Shown piece after piece: positions 8,248-17,314 of a stretch of DNA of 64,000 bases. The translations under genes and the position numbers were made by a program. The notes under the pieces were generated by a model that worked only from the letters and a program-made list of their open reading frames with translations, had not been told where the DNA came from and made no database searches. How positions within the stretch are numbered: the stretch's first letter is position 1; each line of letters starts with the position of its first letter. This DNA comes from JAJPJE01 sp963724985 (GTDB lineage Bacteria > Acidobacteriota > Terriglobia > Terriglobales > Acidobacteriaceae), in assembly GCA_963724985.1 (NCBI GenBank), contig CAVRWV010000018.1, positions 62,001-126,000 on the forward strand, read 5' to 3'.

Positions 8248-9231
8248 ATGCCACGTAAGAATTCAGCGAAACCGTCCTCCAAGGGCGGAGGCTCGGGCGA
8301 AAACAATGGCACGAAGAAGCGAGCGCAAATCCACGAATTTCCATCGCGCGCAGCGACCAAGGGTCCCGCGCAGGAGCCGCGTCCGCCCTATATGAAAGCC
8401 AAGTTGCAGAAGCCCGGATTGCAGAGCCAGATGCACCCGCAGCCCCGTTACGAAGGCTCTCGCTATAGACCCGCCGGCAAGCTGGAAGGAAAAGTCGCTC
8501 TCATCACCGGCGGCGACTCTGGCATCGGTCGCGCTGTCGCGGTCCTTTATGCGCGCGAGAAGGCAGACGTCGCCATCATTTATCTACCGGAAGAGCAGAG
8601 CGATGCGGAACAAACGCGCGATGCCGTTCAGGAATATGGGAGGGAGTGCCTTCTCATTCCCGGCGATGTCACCGACCCTGACTTCTGCGCGCGTGCCGTC
8701 GAGGAAACTCTGGATGAGTTCGGCCGCCTCGACATTCTCGTGAACAATGCTGCCTTCCAGAACAGCCAGGACGATATCGAAGAGATCAGCGAACAGCAGT
8801 GGGACCACACCTTCCGCACCAATATCTATGGCTACTTCCACATGGCGAAGGCCGCCATTCCGCATCTGAAGCCGGGCAGCGCGATCGTCAACACTGGATC
8901 GATCACCGGGCTCCAGGGTCACAAAGAATTGCTCGACTATTCCGCAACCAAAGGCGCAATCCACGCGTTTACGAAATCGCTGGCGCAGAACTTGGTTTCC
9001 CGTCAGATTCGCGTCAATTGCGTGGCGCCGGGGCCGATCTGGACTCCGCTCGTTGCCTCTGATTTCGAGCCTGAGAAAACCGCGCAGCACGGAACCAGCA
9101 CTCCCATGAAGCGCGCGGGACAGCCCGAGGAAGTCGCCCCGGCCTATGTCTTCTTTGCTTCCGAAGGCGATTCCAGCTATATCACCGGAGAGGTTCTGAC
9201 CCTGCTCGGAGGTAAGACCACCGCAGGATAG
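8248..9231 (+). CDS. SDR family oxidoreductase with disordered N-terminal extension
   Basis: NAD(P)-dependent short-chain dehydrogenase of 327 residues, similar in layout to the general-stress SDR proteins of the YdaD/YhdG type. Residues 1-75 form a Lys/Pro-rich extension (KNSAKPSSKGGGSGENNGTK) that precedes the Rossmann fold. The cofactor motif is TGGDSGIGRAVAV, NNAA is present (DILVNNAAFQ), and the catalytic Ser and YxxxK are in IVNTGSITG and LDYSATKGAIHAF. The substrate is unknown. The next gene is convergent (a ferritin-like protein); both could be stress genes, but that is inference only. Confidence 0.88.
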   Translation: MPRKNSAKPSSKGGGSGENNGTKKRAQIHEFPSRAATKGPAQEPRPPYMKAKLQKPGLQSQMHPQPRYEGSRYRPAGKLEGKVALITGGDSGIGRAVAVLYAREKADVAIIYLPEEQSDAEQTRDAVQEYGRECLLIPGDVTDPDFCARAVEETLDEFGRLDILVNNAAFQNSQDDIEEISEQQWDHTFRTNIYGYFHMAKAAIPHLKPGSAIVNTGSITGLQGHKELLDYSATKGAIHAFTKSLAQNLVSRQIRVNCVAPGPIWTPLVASDFEPEKTAQHGTSTPMKRAGQPEEVAPAYVFFASEGDSSYITGEVLTLLGGKTTAG

Positions 9232-9252
9232 AGCAGGAGAGTTTTAGAGCCG

Positions 9253-9783
9253 CTACGACTGGTCCGAAGAGGATGGCGGGGCGGGAGCTTCGGCCAGTTT
9301 CCTCTGCAGAAATTCGGTGTGATTGTCTTCGAAGTCGGCGAGCTCCGAATAGAGTCTCTTCAAGTCAGGGTCCGATGTTTGTTCCTTCACCCGCCGGTAG
9401 AAGCGCTGCGCTGCCAGTTCCGCGTCCAGCGCAATTTGCAATGCTTTGTCCGCAGGACGCGCTGAGATGCGCGCGCGCGTAATCGCAAAGAGCTCTCCGT
9501 TATCAATCTTCGGAACTTCGATCATCTCGCGGATGTCTTCTTCGGTCACCGCACAGCTCTGCGTGCCATAACGATCGAAATAGCGTTCCTGCAGCATCGT
9601 CCCATGGCGGCGTTCTTCTTCGCCCATCTCCCAGAAGACCTGGGCGATCTGCAGCGAATCGGGATCGCGAAACTCCGCAAACAATTCCGAGAATTGCTGG
9701 TAGATCTGCGCATTCCGCTCTTCGACGAAGATGGCGACGTGAAGTGCTTCCTGGGCGGTCAGGGATTCAAAAGGACGCTTCAT
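9253..9783 (-). CDS. ferritin-like / rubrerythrin-type diiron protein
   Basis: Four-helix ferritin-like protein of about 176 residues. The helices carry the expected iron ligands: EERNAQIYQQF, then EMGEEERRHG, then DAELAAQRFYRRV, and ADFEDNHTEFL, giving the two ExxH-type sets of a carboxylate-bridged diiron site. No C-terminal rubredoxin domain is present. I chose the ATG at 9783 (MKRPFESLTAQEALH); a TTG at 9828 would add 15 residues translated from an AT-rich stretch that contains a Fur-like box, which is unlikely. Probably involved in iron handling or peroxide defence. Convergent with the SDR gene. Confidence 0.75.
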   Translation of the reverse strand: MKRPFESLTAQEALHVAIFVEERNAQIYQQFSELFAEFRDPDSLQIAQVFWEMGEEERRHGTMLQERYFDRYGTQSCAVTEEDIREMIEVPKIDNGELFAITRARISARPADKALQIALDAELAAQRFYRRVKEQTSDPDLKRLYSELADFEDNHTEFLQRKLAEAPAPPSSSDQS

Positions 9784-9794
9784 CGAACGATCTG

Positions 9795-9809
9795 CAGAAT
9801 GATTATCAA
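9795..9809 (-). promoter_or_regulatory. Fur-box-like operator
   Basis: On the minus strand the sequence reads TTGATAATCATTCTG, close to the 7-1-7 Fur core TGATAATnATTATCA. It sits about 12 bp before the chosen ATG of the ferritin-like gene, inside an AT-rich stretch (9796-9835) unlike its surroundings. Iron regulation of a ferritin-like gene would make sense. No fur gene is in the window. Confidence 0.35.
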
Positions 9810-9871
9810 TATTGAATTTCAATTTCAATATCTTTCAGGAAACGTCATTACCCGGCTATTTCAACCGTTCT

Positions 9872-10141
9872 TCACGCCACTTTCTGTGACGAGTGGCCCA
9901 GGCTGTTGGATGACTCGGACACTGGAAGTGTGACAGCCCGTCTCCCATCGAACTTTACCGTCCAGCTTTGCGCGCATTCGGCGCACAGCCAGAAAGTCTC
10001 GACGCGACGACTCGCGGTGTTCCATCCCTCATCGGCTTTTTCGGAAGCCGTGCTCGGACCGCAATCCAGTACAAAAATCTTTCCATCATGCAGGAATCGG
10101 AAACGATTCGTGCAACTCGGATTTGCACACTGTGACAGCAT
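9872..10141 (-). CDS. small zinc-ribbon-like protein (paralogue of 36790-37044)
   Basis: About 89 residues beginning MLSQCANPSCTNRFRF, with a CX4C knuckle at the N-terminus and a CxxC (FWLCAECAQSW) near residue 60, the pattern of a split treble-clef or zinc ribbon. The start at 10141 was chosen by comparison with the paralogue at 36790-37044, which begins MVSKCANPGC. Both share the pattern CANPxC, an F-R-(F/Y) strand, a basic linker, FWLC and CxxC. Function unknown; it is possibly a nucleic-acid or protein-binding adaptor. Confidence 0.65.
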   Translation of the reverse strand: MLSQCANPSCTNRFRFLHDGKIFVLDCGPSTASEKADEGWNTASRRVETFWLCAECAQSWTVKFDGRRAVTLPVSESSNSLGHSSQKVA

Positions 10142-10495
10142 GTCGACCCTCGCGTAGAGCATCAGGTTGGCTGATTTCTTGAAGGACGGGAGCGTGCGTT
10201 GACCCCGCAGTCAGGCGTCATGGCCTTACATGCTTGCGTTCATTGTAGCCCGAGTCGGAGGAGATGGCGTGTGATTTCGCATTCCTGTTTCGGCATCGGT
10301 AATAAGAACCACGATTTCCGCTTCTGGCTTCCGGTTTCATTCCGATGCACGCGTCACAGGCCATTGTGACGATGTTCACTTCTTCCGCAACAGTACAGGG
10401 CTACCGTTAAGCATGAAGAGTTGATCCTAGCCTCTCCGGCGAGTCGGAACAGGCCGAGGATGAGCGCGGTTTCTCCGCGCGAGAGGGGAGCGGCT
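10142..10495. other. intergenic region between divergent genes, with a 20-bp palindrome
   Basis: No coding signal. At 10352-10371 there is a perfect inverted repeat, CGTCACA-ggccat-TGTGACG, about 125 bp before the secreted OB-fold gene and 210 bp before the zinc-ribbon gene. It is a plausible operator for a dimeric regulator, but the arms are in the opposite orientation to a CRP site (TGTGA-N6-TCACA). Confidence 0.35.
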
Positions 10496-10909
10496 ATGCT
10501 AACCAAAAATAGTTTCCGCGTGCTCTGCGGCCTGCTGATGATGCTGCTGATTTCTACCGTAGCTTTGGCGCAGAAGGGATATCCCAAGTACGATCCCGCA
10601 GCCGAGGTCAAGATCAAGGGTGAAGTCCAGGAGCTTAAGACCCATCACACCGAATCGGGAGACAACACGCACCTGATCGTGAAAGTCGGCGATCAGCTTT
10701 ATGAGATCTGTCTGTGCCCGGCCGAGTTCCTTAAAGCCATGGATTTTGACTTCGCCAAAGGCGACAAGCTGGAGATTACCGGATCGAAAGCGAAGATGGA
10801 TGATACCGACGTGATCCTCGCCCGGGAAATCGTAAAAGGCGATAATACGCTGGTAATCCGCGACAAAGACGGCACCCCGGCCTGGACCTGGATGATGAAA
10901 AAAGGCTAA
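10496..10909 (+). CDS. secreted OB-fold-like protein of unknown function
   Basis: A 137-residue protein. The ATG at 10496 is preceded by a good ribosome site (GAGAGGGGAG) and starts a signal peptide (RVLCGLLMMLLISTVALAQ). The mature part, VKIKGEVQELKTHH followed by NTHLIVKVGDQLYEICLCP, GDKLEITGSKAKMDD and ILAREIVKG, has the strand pattern of small periplasmic OB-fold proteins. It ends in WTWMMKKG. Role unknown. A strong terminator follows, so it is probably monocistronic. Confidence 0.75.
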   Translation: MLTKNSFRVLCGLLMMLLISTVALAQKGYPKYDPAAEVKIKGEVQELKTHHTESGDNTHLIVKVGDQLYEICLCPAEFLKAMDFDFAKGDKLEITGSKAKMDDTDVILAREIVKGDNTLVIRDKDGTPAWTWMMKKG

Positions 10910-10933
10910 CCCGGGACGACCTGATAATTCATG

Positions 10934-10976
10934 CCCCACTCGCGCTGAGCTGTTATCCGCGGTGGGGTTTCCTTTT
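10934..10976 (+). terminator. intrinsic terminator after the OB-fold gene
   Basis: CCCCAC-t-CGCG pairs with CGCG-GTGGGG (10-bp stem with one bulged base), followed by TTTCCTTTTG. It lies 25 bp after the stop codon at 10909. Confidence 0.75.
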
Positions 10977-11062
10977 GCCCGTTTGACCGCGCAAAAACGC
11001 CGTCGCTATACTTCAGGAAGGAATGTGCCTCGTACAGGCCGTTCGCATCTCCTTGTGGGGTA

Positions 11063-11845
11063 ATGATGTCTTTATCGGCAGTGATTGTGGATGACGAGCA
11101 ACTCGCGCGCGACGAGCTGGCTTTCCTGCTGAAAGCAGTAGGCGAGGTCGACGTGGTTGCGCAAGGGAGAAACGGCGTTGAGGCCGTGAATCTCATCAAG
11201 GAACATAACCCTGATCTCGTTTTCCTCGATGTCCAAATGCCCGGGCTCGACGGCTTTGGCGTCATCAAGAAGCTGCTGGACAAGAAAGTCCGCATGCCCC
11301 AGGTGGTCTTCTCCACCGCATTCGACCAGTATGCGGTGAAAGCGTTCGAAGTGAATGCCGTCGACTATCTGCTGAAGCCCTTCGACAAGAAGCGCGTGGC
11401 TGAGTCGATCCAGCGCGCCCGCAAGAAGCTCGAGTCCACCTCCGGATCAGGCGACAAGCTCGACGTTTTAATGCGCATGCTGGAGCAGAAGGAACAGCAG
11501 CAGAGCCAGCCGCAAAAAATCCTGATCAAGTCCGTCGGCAGGCTTTTCCTGGTCGATCAGAAAGAGATCTGCCACGCGTCCATCGAGGACGGGGTCATTA
11601 CCGTCAGCACTTCGCAGATCGAAGGCCAGTCGAACTGCCGCACTTTGGAAGAACTGCTGGCGCAGCTCGACAACAAACTATTCTGGCGCGCGCACCGTTC
11701 TTACCTCGTGAACATCAATCGGATCCGCGAAGTCGTGCCATGGTTCAAGAGTTCCTACATGCTCCGCATGGACGACAAGAAGCAGACCGAGATTCCGGTG
11801 AGCCGCGCCCAGACCAAGCGGCTGCGGGAGTTGTTCAAGCTGTAG
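11063..11845 (+). CDS. LytTR-family response regulator
   Basis: Two-component regulator of 260 residues: a CheY-like receiver (residues 1-125) with the acidic pair in VDDEQLARDE, the phospho-acceptor Asp in LVFLDVQMPGLDG, the conserved Thr/Ser in VVFSTAFDQYAVKAFE and Lys in YLLKPFDKK, then a linker rich in Gln (EQKEQQQSQPQ) and a C-terminal LytTR DNA-binding domain (AHRSYLVNINRIREVVPW). No sensor kinase is adjacent, so it may be an orphan or work with a distant LytS-type kinase. Tandem ATGs at 11063 and 11066 follow a GGGG-containing ribosome site. Confidence 0.9.
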   Translation: MMSLSAVIVDDEQLARDELAFLLKAVGEVDVVAQGRNGVEAVNLIKEHNPDLVFLDVQMPGLDGFGVIKKLLDKKVRMPQVVFSTAFDQYAVKAFEVNAVDYLLKPFDKKRVAESIQRARKKLESTSGSGDKLDVLMRMLEQKEQQQSQPQKILIKSVGRLFLVDQKEICHASIEDGVITVSTSQIEGQSNCRTLEELLAQLDNKLFWRAHRSYLVNINRIREVVPWFKSSYMLRMDDKKQTEIPVSRAQTKRLRELFKL

Positions 11846-12066
11846 AGGCTTAGGCGCCCTCATTGCTGACTAACCGATGGGTCTCCTGCCTGATGAGATT
11901 CCAGGCCGCTGCCAATCGCCGCTTGCCAATTCCCCTTTATCCTCAACTCGCATAACCGCGTTTATACGGCACATCCAAAAAATCACTTCCGTAACTGGGC
12001 AAGTTACGTGGGTAAGCCCTTTCTTCTGCTCCCGTCCGCCGGTTGCGCAGGTATAATCTTCTTAAA

Positions 12067-12309
12067 ATGAAGGCCTACGTATACGTGTCGCTCAAGAAGA
12101 GCGTGCTTGATCCACAGGGAAAGACGATCCAGGGCGCGCTGAAGAAAATGGGATACAAAACCGTTTCCGATGTTCGCCAGGGCAAGTATTTCGAAATTCA
12201 GCTGGAAAATGGGCTGGAACAATCCGAGGCAAAGGCGCAGGTGGAACGCATTGCCCGGGAAGTTCTGACCAATCCTGTGATCGAAGAATTTCACTACTCC
12301 TTTGAGTAG
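12067..12309 (+). CDS. purS: phosphoribosylformylglycinamidine synthase subunit PurS
   Basis: An 80-residue protein, the typical PurS size. PurS is the small structural subunit of the three-protein FGAM synthase (PurS-PurL-PurQ) in purine synthesis. The sequence MKAYVYVSLKKSVLDPQGKT followed by ALKKMGY, VRQGKYFEIQLE and LTNPVIEEFHYSFE matches the family closely. The start was set at the ATG at 12067; an upstream in-frame start would add residues not typical of PurS. Neither purL nor purQ lies within the window; glmS follows after about 195 bp. Confidence 0.88.
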   Translation: MKAYVYVSLKKSVLDPQGKTIQGALKKMGYKTVSDVRQGKYFEIQLENGLEQSEAKAQVERIAREVLTNPVIEEFHYSFE

Positions 12310-12505
12310 ACAAGCAGTCGTGGGCTGAATCGCGGGTTTGTCGTCGGGAATCGTTACATATTGCATTCATAATGGTCACAACAAGCTCCTCCCCTGAGTA
12401 AGAGCCAGCAAGATTGTGTTTCTGTCGGAAGGATCTGGAAGCGGCTGCTATGCAGAACGGGCGAACCAGCCTGTTTGTATACTGCAGCGGCGGAGGAAAA
12501 ACTCC

Positions 12506-14384
12506 ATGTGTGGAATAGTTGGATACGTCGGTAAGAAGCAAGTTGTCCCGGTGATTATCGATGGCCTGCGGCGCCTCGAGTACCGCGGCTACGATTCCGC
12601 AGGTATCGCCGTGGCCGGAAATGGCGAAGGACTGCAATTGCGCCGCGCCGAGGGCAAGTTGCGCAACCTTGAGGAAGTCATCCGCCTGAAGCCGCTCGAC
12701 GGGACTTATGGCATCGGCCACACGCGCTGGGCCACTCACGGACGTCCAACCGAAGAAAACGCCCATCCGCATCGCGATTGCACCGGCAAGATTGTCGTCG
12801 TCCACAACGGCATCATCGAGAACTATCTCGCACTGAAAAAGCAGCTGCGCGAAGAAGGCCACAAGTTCGTCACCGAAACCGATACCGAGATCCTTGCTCA
12901 CCTGGTTGAAAAGTTCATGGCGGCCGGCAAAGACAACGGCCACTCCGATCGCCTTGGAAGACGCCGTTCGCAAGACGGTGAAACTGATCAACGGCGTCTT
13001 CGCTATCGCGGTCATCTCCGCCGATGAGCCCAACAAGATCGTCGCCGCCCGCAATGGACCGCCCGCCGTCATCGGCTTGGGCAAAGATGAATTCTTCGTC
13101 GCCTCCGACATTCCTGCGATTCTCTATCACACGCGCGACCTGTTCTTCCTCGGCGATGGCGATCTTGCCGTCATCACGCCCGAGGGCGTGAAGCTCACCG
13201 ACTTCGAAGGCAGTCCCGTCCAGCGCCAGGTGCAGCACATTACCTGGGACCCGATCATGGCGGAAAAGGGCGGCTTCAAGCACTTCATGCTCAAGGAAAT
13301 TTTCGAGCAGCCCCGCGCCGTTCGCGATACCACCATCGGCCGCGTTTCGCTCGACTCGGGCAAGATCTTCCTCGACGACATGGACATCTCCGAAGCCGAA
13401 TTCAAGGCGCTGAAGAAGGTGAACATCGCCGCCTGCGGCACCAGTTGGCATGCAGGATTGGCCGGCAAGTTCATGCTCGAGCGCCTGGCGCGCATCCCGG
13501 TCGAAGTCGACTACGCCAGCGAATTTCGTTATCGCGATCCGCTGGTGAGTTCAGACGCGCTCACCATGCTGATCACGCAGTCTGGCGAGACCGCCGATAC
13601 GATCGCCGCCCTGCGCGAGGCCAAGTCAAAGGGCTCGAAGACCATCGGCATCTGCAACGTCGTCGGATCGATGGTCACGCGCGAATCGAACGGCACCGTC
13701 TACACGCACGCCGGACCGGAAATCGGCGTTGCTTCCACCAAGGCGTTCACGGCGCAGCTTACGGCGATGTTCGTCTTCTCGCTGTTCCTCGCCGAGATTC
13801 GTGGCGCGATCACCCCGGAGCAGGCTAAGAGCTACATCAGCGAACTCAGCCGCATGCCCGCGAAACTCGAGACATTGCTCGCTCGCGAAGAAGAGACCGA
13901 GAATCTGGCGAAGGAATACCAGCGCGTCACCGACTTCCTCTTCCTCGGCCGCGGCATTCACTATCCGATTGCTCTCGAAGGCGCGCTCAAGATGAAGGAA
14001 ATCTCCTACATCCACGCCGAAGGCTATCCGGCGGGCGAGATGAAGCATGGACCGAATGCGCTGATCGACGAAGATCTGCCTGTGGTCATCATCGCGACGC
14101 GCGACGTCAACGATCCCGGCTCGATGACGCGCTACGAGAAGACGCTTTCCAACCTCAAAGAAGTGAAAGCGCGCTCGGGCCGCGTGATCGCCATTGCCAC
14201 CGAAGGCGACGACGAGATTCACGAATCCGCCGATCACACGCTGTTCGTGCCGGCAGCGCCGGAACTGCTCTCGCCGATCCTGGAGATCGTTCCGCTGCAG
14301 TTGCTGGCGTATCACATCGCGGTCCGCCGCGGATGCGACGTCGACCAGCCTCGCAACCTGGCAAAATCAGTGACAGTGGAATAG
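12506..14384 (+). CDS. glmS: glutamine-fructose-6-phosphate aminotransferase GlmS, frameshifted
   Basis: GlmS makes glucosamine-6-phosphate from fructose-6-phosphate and glutamine, the first step to UDP-GlcNAc, peptidoglycan and LPS. The ATG at 12506 gives the N-terminal nucleophile Cys2 (MCGIVGYVG) of the class II glutaminase domain, with RWATHG and NGIIENY. Both SIS sugar-isomerase domains are downstream (CGTSWHAGL, SQSGETADT as TQSGETADT, and HGPNALI). The frame changes between about 12932 and 12950: GKDN(GH) in the first frame continues as TPIALEDAVRKTVK in the next, cured by removing one base. Because GlmS is normally essential, a sequence error is more likely than decay. Corrected length is about 626 residues. 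No glmS ribozyme was recognised upstream. Confidence 0.9.
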
Positions 14385-14705
14385 AAGAGACTCGCCACCC
14401 CACCCCCCAACCGAGAGGTCGTGGAGCGGAGTGCACCCACTCAAGCCGAAAGAAGGACTGAATGGGCCACCGGCGTCATGAGAAAGACTTGAATCCCGCG
14501 CACTACTGCTATATCTCCAGCACTCAGAGAAGGTAAGGGTGGCGGCTGCGCCTCTCTTGGCTGTTCTTTGAGGAAGACAAAGGGAAGTCCCCACACTTGG
14601 CTAGAGAACAACTGTTCGACAAAAAACGTCCCACCACGACCGGCTGGAACACACTCCCGCTGGATCATAATAAGAGTGCGGCAAGATCCACAAGGTGCCG
14701 AGTGA
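14385..14705. other. intergenic region with a hairpin repeat
   Basis: About 320 bp without a convincing gene. At 14434-14471 there is a foldback repeat, CACCCACTCAAGCC ... GACTGAATGGGCCACC, related to the hairpin after dnaK (23062-23091). The rest shows no promoter or RNA signature that I recognise. Confidence 0.4.
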
Positions 14706-15725
14706 ATGATGAAGCGTATGCCTCTTGTCTTTGCCTTAACTTCTCCTATGCATGGCTTTAGTGCCAGCGCGGGACAACAGACACGCGGACCGCAGTGGCA
14801 ATACATGTCGCCTATCGAACTCCACTCCAGTTCGAGGGTTGAGACACTGCTTCCCGCCGAGGGAGGCGTCATTGGCCCCATTCGCTGTGATGCCGACCAA
14901 AACATGTACTGGCTGTCGGAAGCTGGATCGCTGTTGCGGATGTCATCAGATGGACAAAGGATAACCTCTTTCGATGTCGAGGCGGTCACGAAGCTCAGAC
15001 AGATTTCCACGACGCGAGGGGAAATAGCTGATTTTGCCGTGACTCCCGACGGCAAACTATACGCCTCGGTCACCTTGGAGAAGAACTCCTACATTGTGGG
15101 CTTTCGATCCAATGATCGTGACACATCTTTAACGAAGTTGGAGGCGCCAGAATATTTTAGGCCCGTGGGGCTTGTAGCATTTTCGAACGGAAATTTCCTG
15201 ATTGCAGGCGAGGCACCCTCCGAAAAAGGCCAACTGAAGCCGCTGACTGCAATATTCGATCAGAGCGGCAGGATGGTAAGTGATCTCACTTTCAAGCGCG
15301 ACAGAACAGTTACCCACCCTCAGTCTGATTCGGCAGAAGACACACTACCGGTGATCCTAAACGGCAACGCAGCTAGCGCGGACGATGGCAATGTGTACGT
15401 CATGAGAAGATTTAGCAATCCACTAGTCTACGTTGTTTCCCCGGCCGGACAGTTACAGCGAGTACTCAAGATAATAGCTCCCAAAGAGTTTGAGCCCATT
15501 TACATGACGCTTGCGAATGGACAGATCCTGTTCGATTTTCAAAAGAGGGAGATGGGCGGCGTCGAACTGCTCTATGGGGTATACGCGACCACGGACGGGA
15601 GTGCGTTACGCTTCTACAGACCCGGCGACGATGTGAGGGGGATATTCGCGTGCTACGCGGATAACGAATTCGTATTCCTGAGCGCAGTCAAGGGCAAGAG
15701 AGTCATAATCCGTTCACGCCCTTAG
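14706..15725 (+). CDS. secreted beta-propeller-like protein of unknown function
   Basis: A 339-residue protein with a weak signal sequence (MMKRMPLVFALTSPMHGFSASA). The body has recurring strand motifs typical of six-bladed propellers: IRCDADQNMYWLSEAGSLLRMSSDGQ-like, ADFAVTPDGKLYASVTLE, PVGLVAFSNGNFLIAGE, ASADDGNVYVMRR and NPLVYVVSPAGQLQRVLKI. Codon use is less GC-biased than in flanking housekeeping genes, and the gene is flanked by repeat-rich gaps, suggesting acquisition or relaxed selection (inference). No catalytic signature was found. Confidence 0.65.
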   Translation: MMKRMPLVFALTSPMHGFSASAGQQTRGPQWQYMSPIELHSSSRVETLLPAEGGVIGPIRCDADQNMYWLSEAGSLLRMSSDGQRITSFDVEAVTKLRQISTTRGEIADFAVTPDGKLYASVTLEKNSYIVGFRSNDRDTSLTKLEAPEYFRPVGLVAFSNGNFLIAGEAPSEKGQLKPLTAIFDQSGRMVSDLTFKRDRTVTHPQSDSAEDTLPVILNGNAASADDGNVYVMRRFSNPLVYVVSPAGQLQRVLKIIAPKEFEPIYMTLANGQILFDFQKREMGGVELLYGVYATTDGSALRFYRPGDDVRGIFACYADNEFVFLSAVKGKRVIIRSRP

Positions 15726-16020
15726 CTAACCTAGCCTGTTCCTAATTCCTTCTTCACGATCTCGCTGACCGCAGGTTGGCCCTGTCAAGTCAAGGCGCTC
15801 AGTGGGCGTCTGAGCCTGCTGCCGAGACCCTGAGCGAAGCCAAAGGACCTTCCTTTGGATTGAGTGGGGCCGTTCCTTCGTGAAACGTGAAACCCGAAAC
15901 GTGAAACGGATCTTGTCAATCCCCCAAAACCTCAACGCTCCACCCTGTTGAGCTACGAAAGAATCTCCTAACTCACTGCACTCAAAGGCCGCTCCCGTTT
16001 CAGCACACCGCGAAAATATC

Positions 16021-16060
16021 GTGCCGCGAAGTGTCTAGTAGGTCCCGTCAAAATTGCTAT
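16021..16060 (+). repeat. dispersed repeat, GTGTCTAGTAGGT family (copy 1 of 3)
   Basis: Core GAAGTGTCTAGTAGGT followed by CCCGTCAAAATTGCTAT. Related copies are at 46691-46730 (GAAGTGTCCAGTAGGT, then GTCGAAATTGCTAT) and 62166-62197 (GAAAGTGTCTAGTAGGT, then CTCAAATTTG), always in gaps between genes. Confidence 0.6.
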
Positions 16061-16152
16061 GCTTGAAGTAAGAAGATGATTGAAGTCGGGCACGTTTCTG
16101 ACAACTGACAACCAGCTACTGACAACTTCTTTGTTTTGAAGATTTTGACTGC

Positions 16153-16171
16153 TAAGTCCTTTGTTATGCCG
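16153..16171 (+). repeat. TAAGTCCTTT repeat (single copy)
   Basis: TAAGTCCTTTGTTATGCCG, matching the unit present three times at 62295-62390. Confidence 0.45.
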
Positions 16172-16345
16172 CAACTGGCAGAACCTTCACGCCAAGTACC
16201 TGAATCTCATCAGGTTAACCAAGCATGGGGGAGGGGTCCCCCCGAGAAATCGTGAGGCGCTTCCAGTCGGCGCCCATCTTCGACGATGTCGGCGAGGCCG
16301 GGGGCCCATCCAAGGCTTCCGTCGGCTTAAGAGGGTTAGTTCATT

Positions 16346-16370
16346 CGTGAAACGTGAAACGCGAAACGTC
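16346..16370 (+). repeat. GTGAAAC word repeat
   Basis: CGTGAAACGTGAAACGCGAA and onward: tandem copies of a heptamer GTGAAAC. Similar runs lie at 15879-15909 and 62490-62503. Confidence 0.5.
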
Positions 16371-16475
16371 GCCGGCGCTTCATGTCTGGGTTGTGGCGGC
16401 AATTCGAATGCCCATTTTCTATAATGTTAGTATCCGGTGGGGTAGGTAGGACTCGAAAGGACCGCAAACCAGGGA

Positions 16476-17192
16476 ATGTCCCAACATCCAACGTTGAAGG
16501 CTCGATTGCTGGAGTCGGTGTCGCTCTCATCTCAGACCAAGCATCTTCTATTTGAAGTCGAGCCCGCGCCCTTCGACTTTATCGCCGGACAGTTCGTCTC
16601 CATGAAGGCCTTGCACGATGGACGCGAGATCACGCGCGCCTATTCCATCGCCTCGGCGCCGCGCGACCAGCGCACCTTCGACATCTGCCTCAACCGCGTT
16701 CCCAACGGATTCTTCTCCAACTACCTCTGCGATCTCGAAACTGGCGCTTTGGTCGATTTCCATGGACCCCACGGATATTTCGTTTTACGAAACCCGGTGC
16801 GCGACTCCGTATTCATCGCCACCGGCACGGGGATCGCTCCCATGCGCGGGATGTTGGACTGGCTCTTCGCCGAGCCGACGCGTCACGAAGGCCGCGAGTT
16901 CTGGCTCGTCTTCGGCACTCGTTACGCCGAAGACCTCTACTACAACGATCAGTTTCTCGACATGGAGCGCAAGCATCCCAACTTCCATTACGTCTCCACG
17001 CTCAGCCGCGACAACGAAGGCTGGACCGGCGGCCGCGGCTACGTCCAGGAGCACGTTGCTAAGATCGTAGACACCCGCACGGACATGGATGCCTACATCT
17101 GCGGCCTGCGCGACATGGTGCAAGCCAACCGCGACATGCTCAAGGGCATTGGCTGGGATCGCAAATCGATCCTCTTCGAGCGCTTCGACTAA
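16476..17192 (+). CDS. FAD/NAD(P)-binding oxidoreductase (ferredoxin reductase-like)
   Basis: A 238-residue single-unit flavin reductase of the ferredoxin-NADP reductase fold, without an iron-sulfur domain. The N-terminal barrel (residues 1-95) carries the FAD motif RAYSIASAP, and the C-terminal Rossmann domain carries GTGIAPMRGMLDWL and ends in CGLRDMVQANRDML and ILFERFD. Similar enzymes serve as reductases for oxygenases or radical enzymes; the partner here is unknown. It starts at an ATG at 16476 and is followed after 120 bp by an unrelated membrane protein. Confidence 0.85.
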   Translation: MSQHPTLKARLLESVSLSSQTKHLLFEVEPAPFDFIAGQFVSMKALHDGREITRAYSIASAPRDQRTFDICLNRVPNGFFSNYLCDLETGALVDFHGPHGYFVLRNPVRDSVFIATGTGIAPMRGMLDWLFAEPTRHEGREFWLVFGTRYAEDLYYNDQFLDMERKHPNFHYVSTLSRDNEGWTGGRGYVQEHVAKIVDTRTDMDAYICGLRDMVQANRDMLKGIGWDRKSILFERFD

Positions 17193-17314
17193 TTACGGAA
17201 GCCAAAATCCATCTGAGCTGGTGTAAAATCCCGGCCCAAGCGGGGTGTCGTCGGAGCAGCGACGACGTCCAATCAAAAAAAAGAATACTGTTATGAGAAC
17301 GGTTCAACACGCCT

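Larger units (their letters stand above)
15726..16475. other. repeat-rich intergenic region
   Basis: A gap of 750 bp without a gene. It holds a hairpin CCAAAGG-acctt-CCTTTGG (15840-15858), GTGAAAC word repeats (15879-15909 and 16346-16370), a fragment resembling the 5' half of a tRNA on the minus strand (15919-15966), a GTGTCTAGTAGGT repeat (16021-16060), a run of ACTGACAAC-like words (16098-16130) and one TAAGTCCTTT repeat (16153-16171). Confidence 0.5.

Noticed and set aside
15919..15966. Complete tRNA gene
   Set aside because: Only the acceptor lead and D-arm resemble a tRNA; the anticodon 3' strand, T-arm and 3' acceptor are missing.
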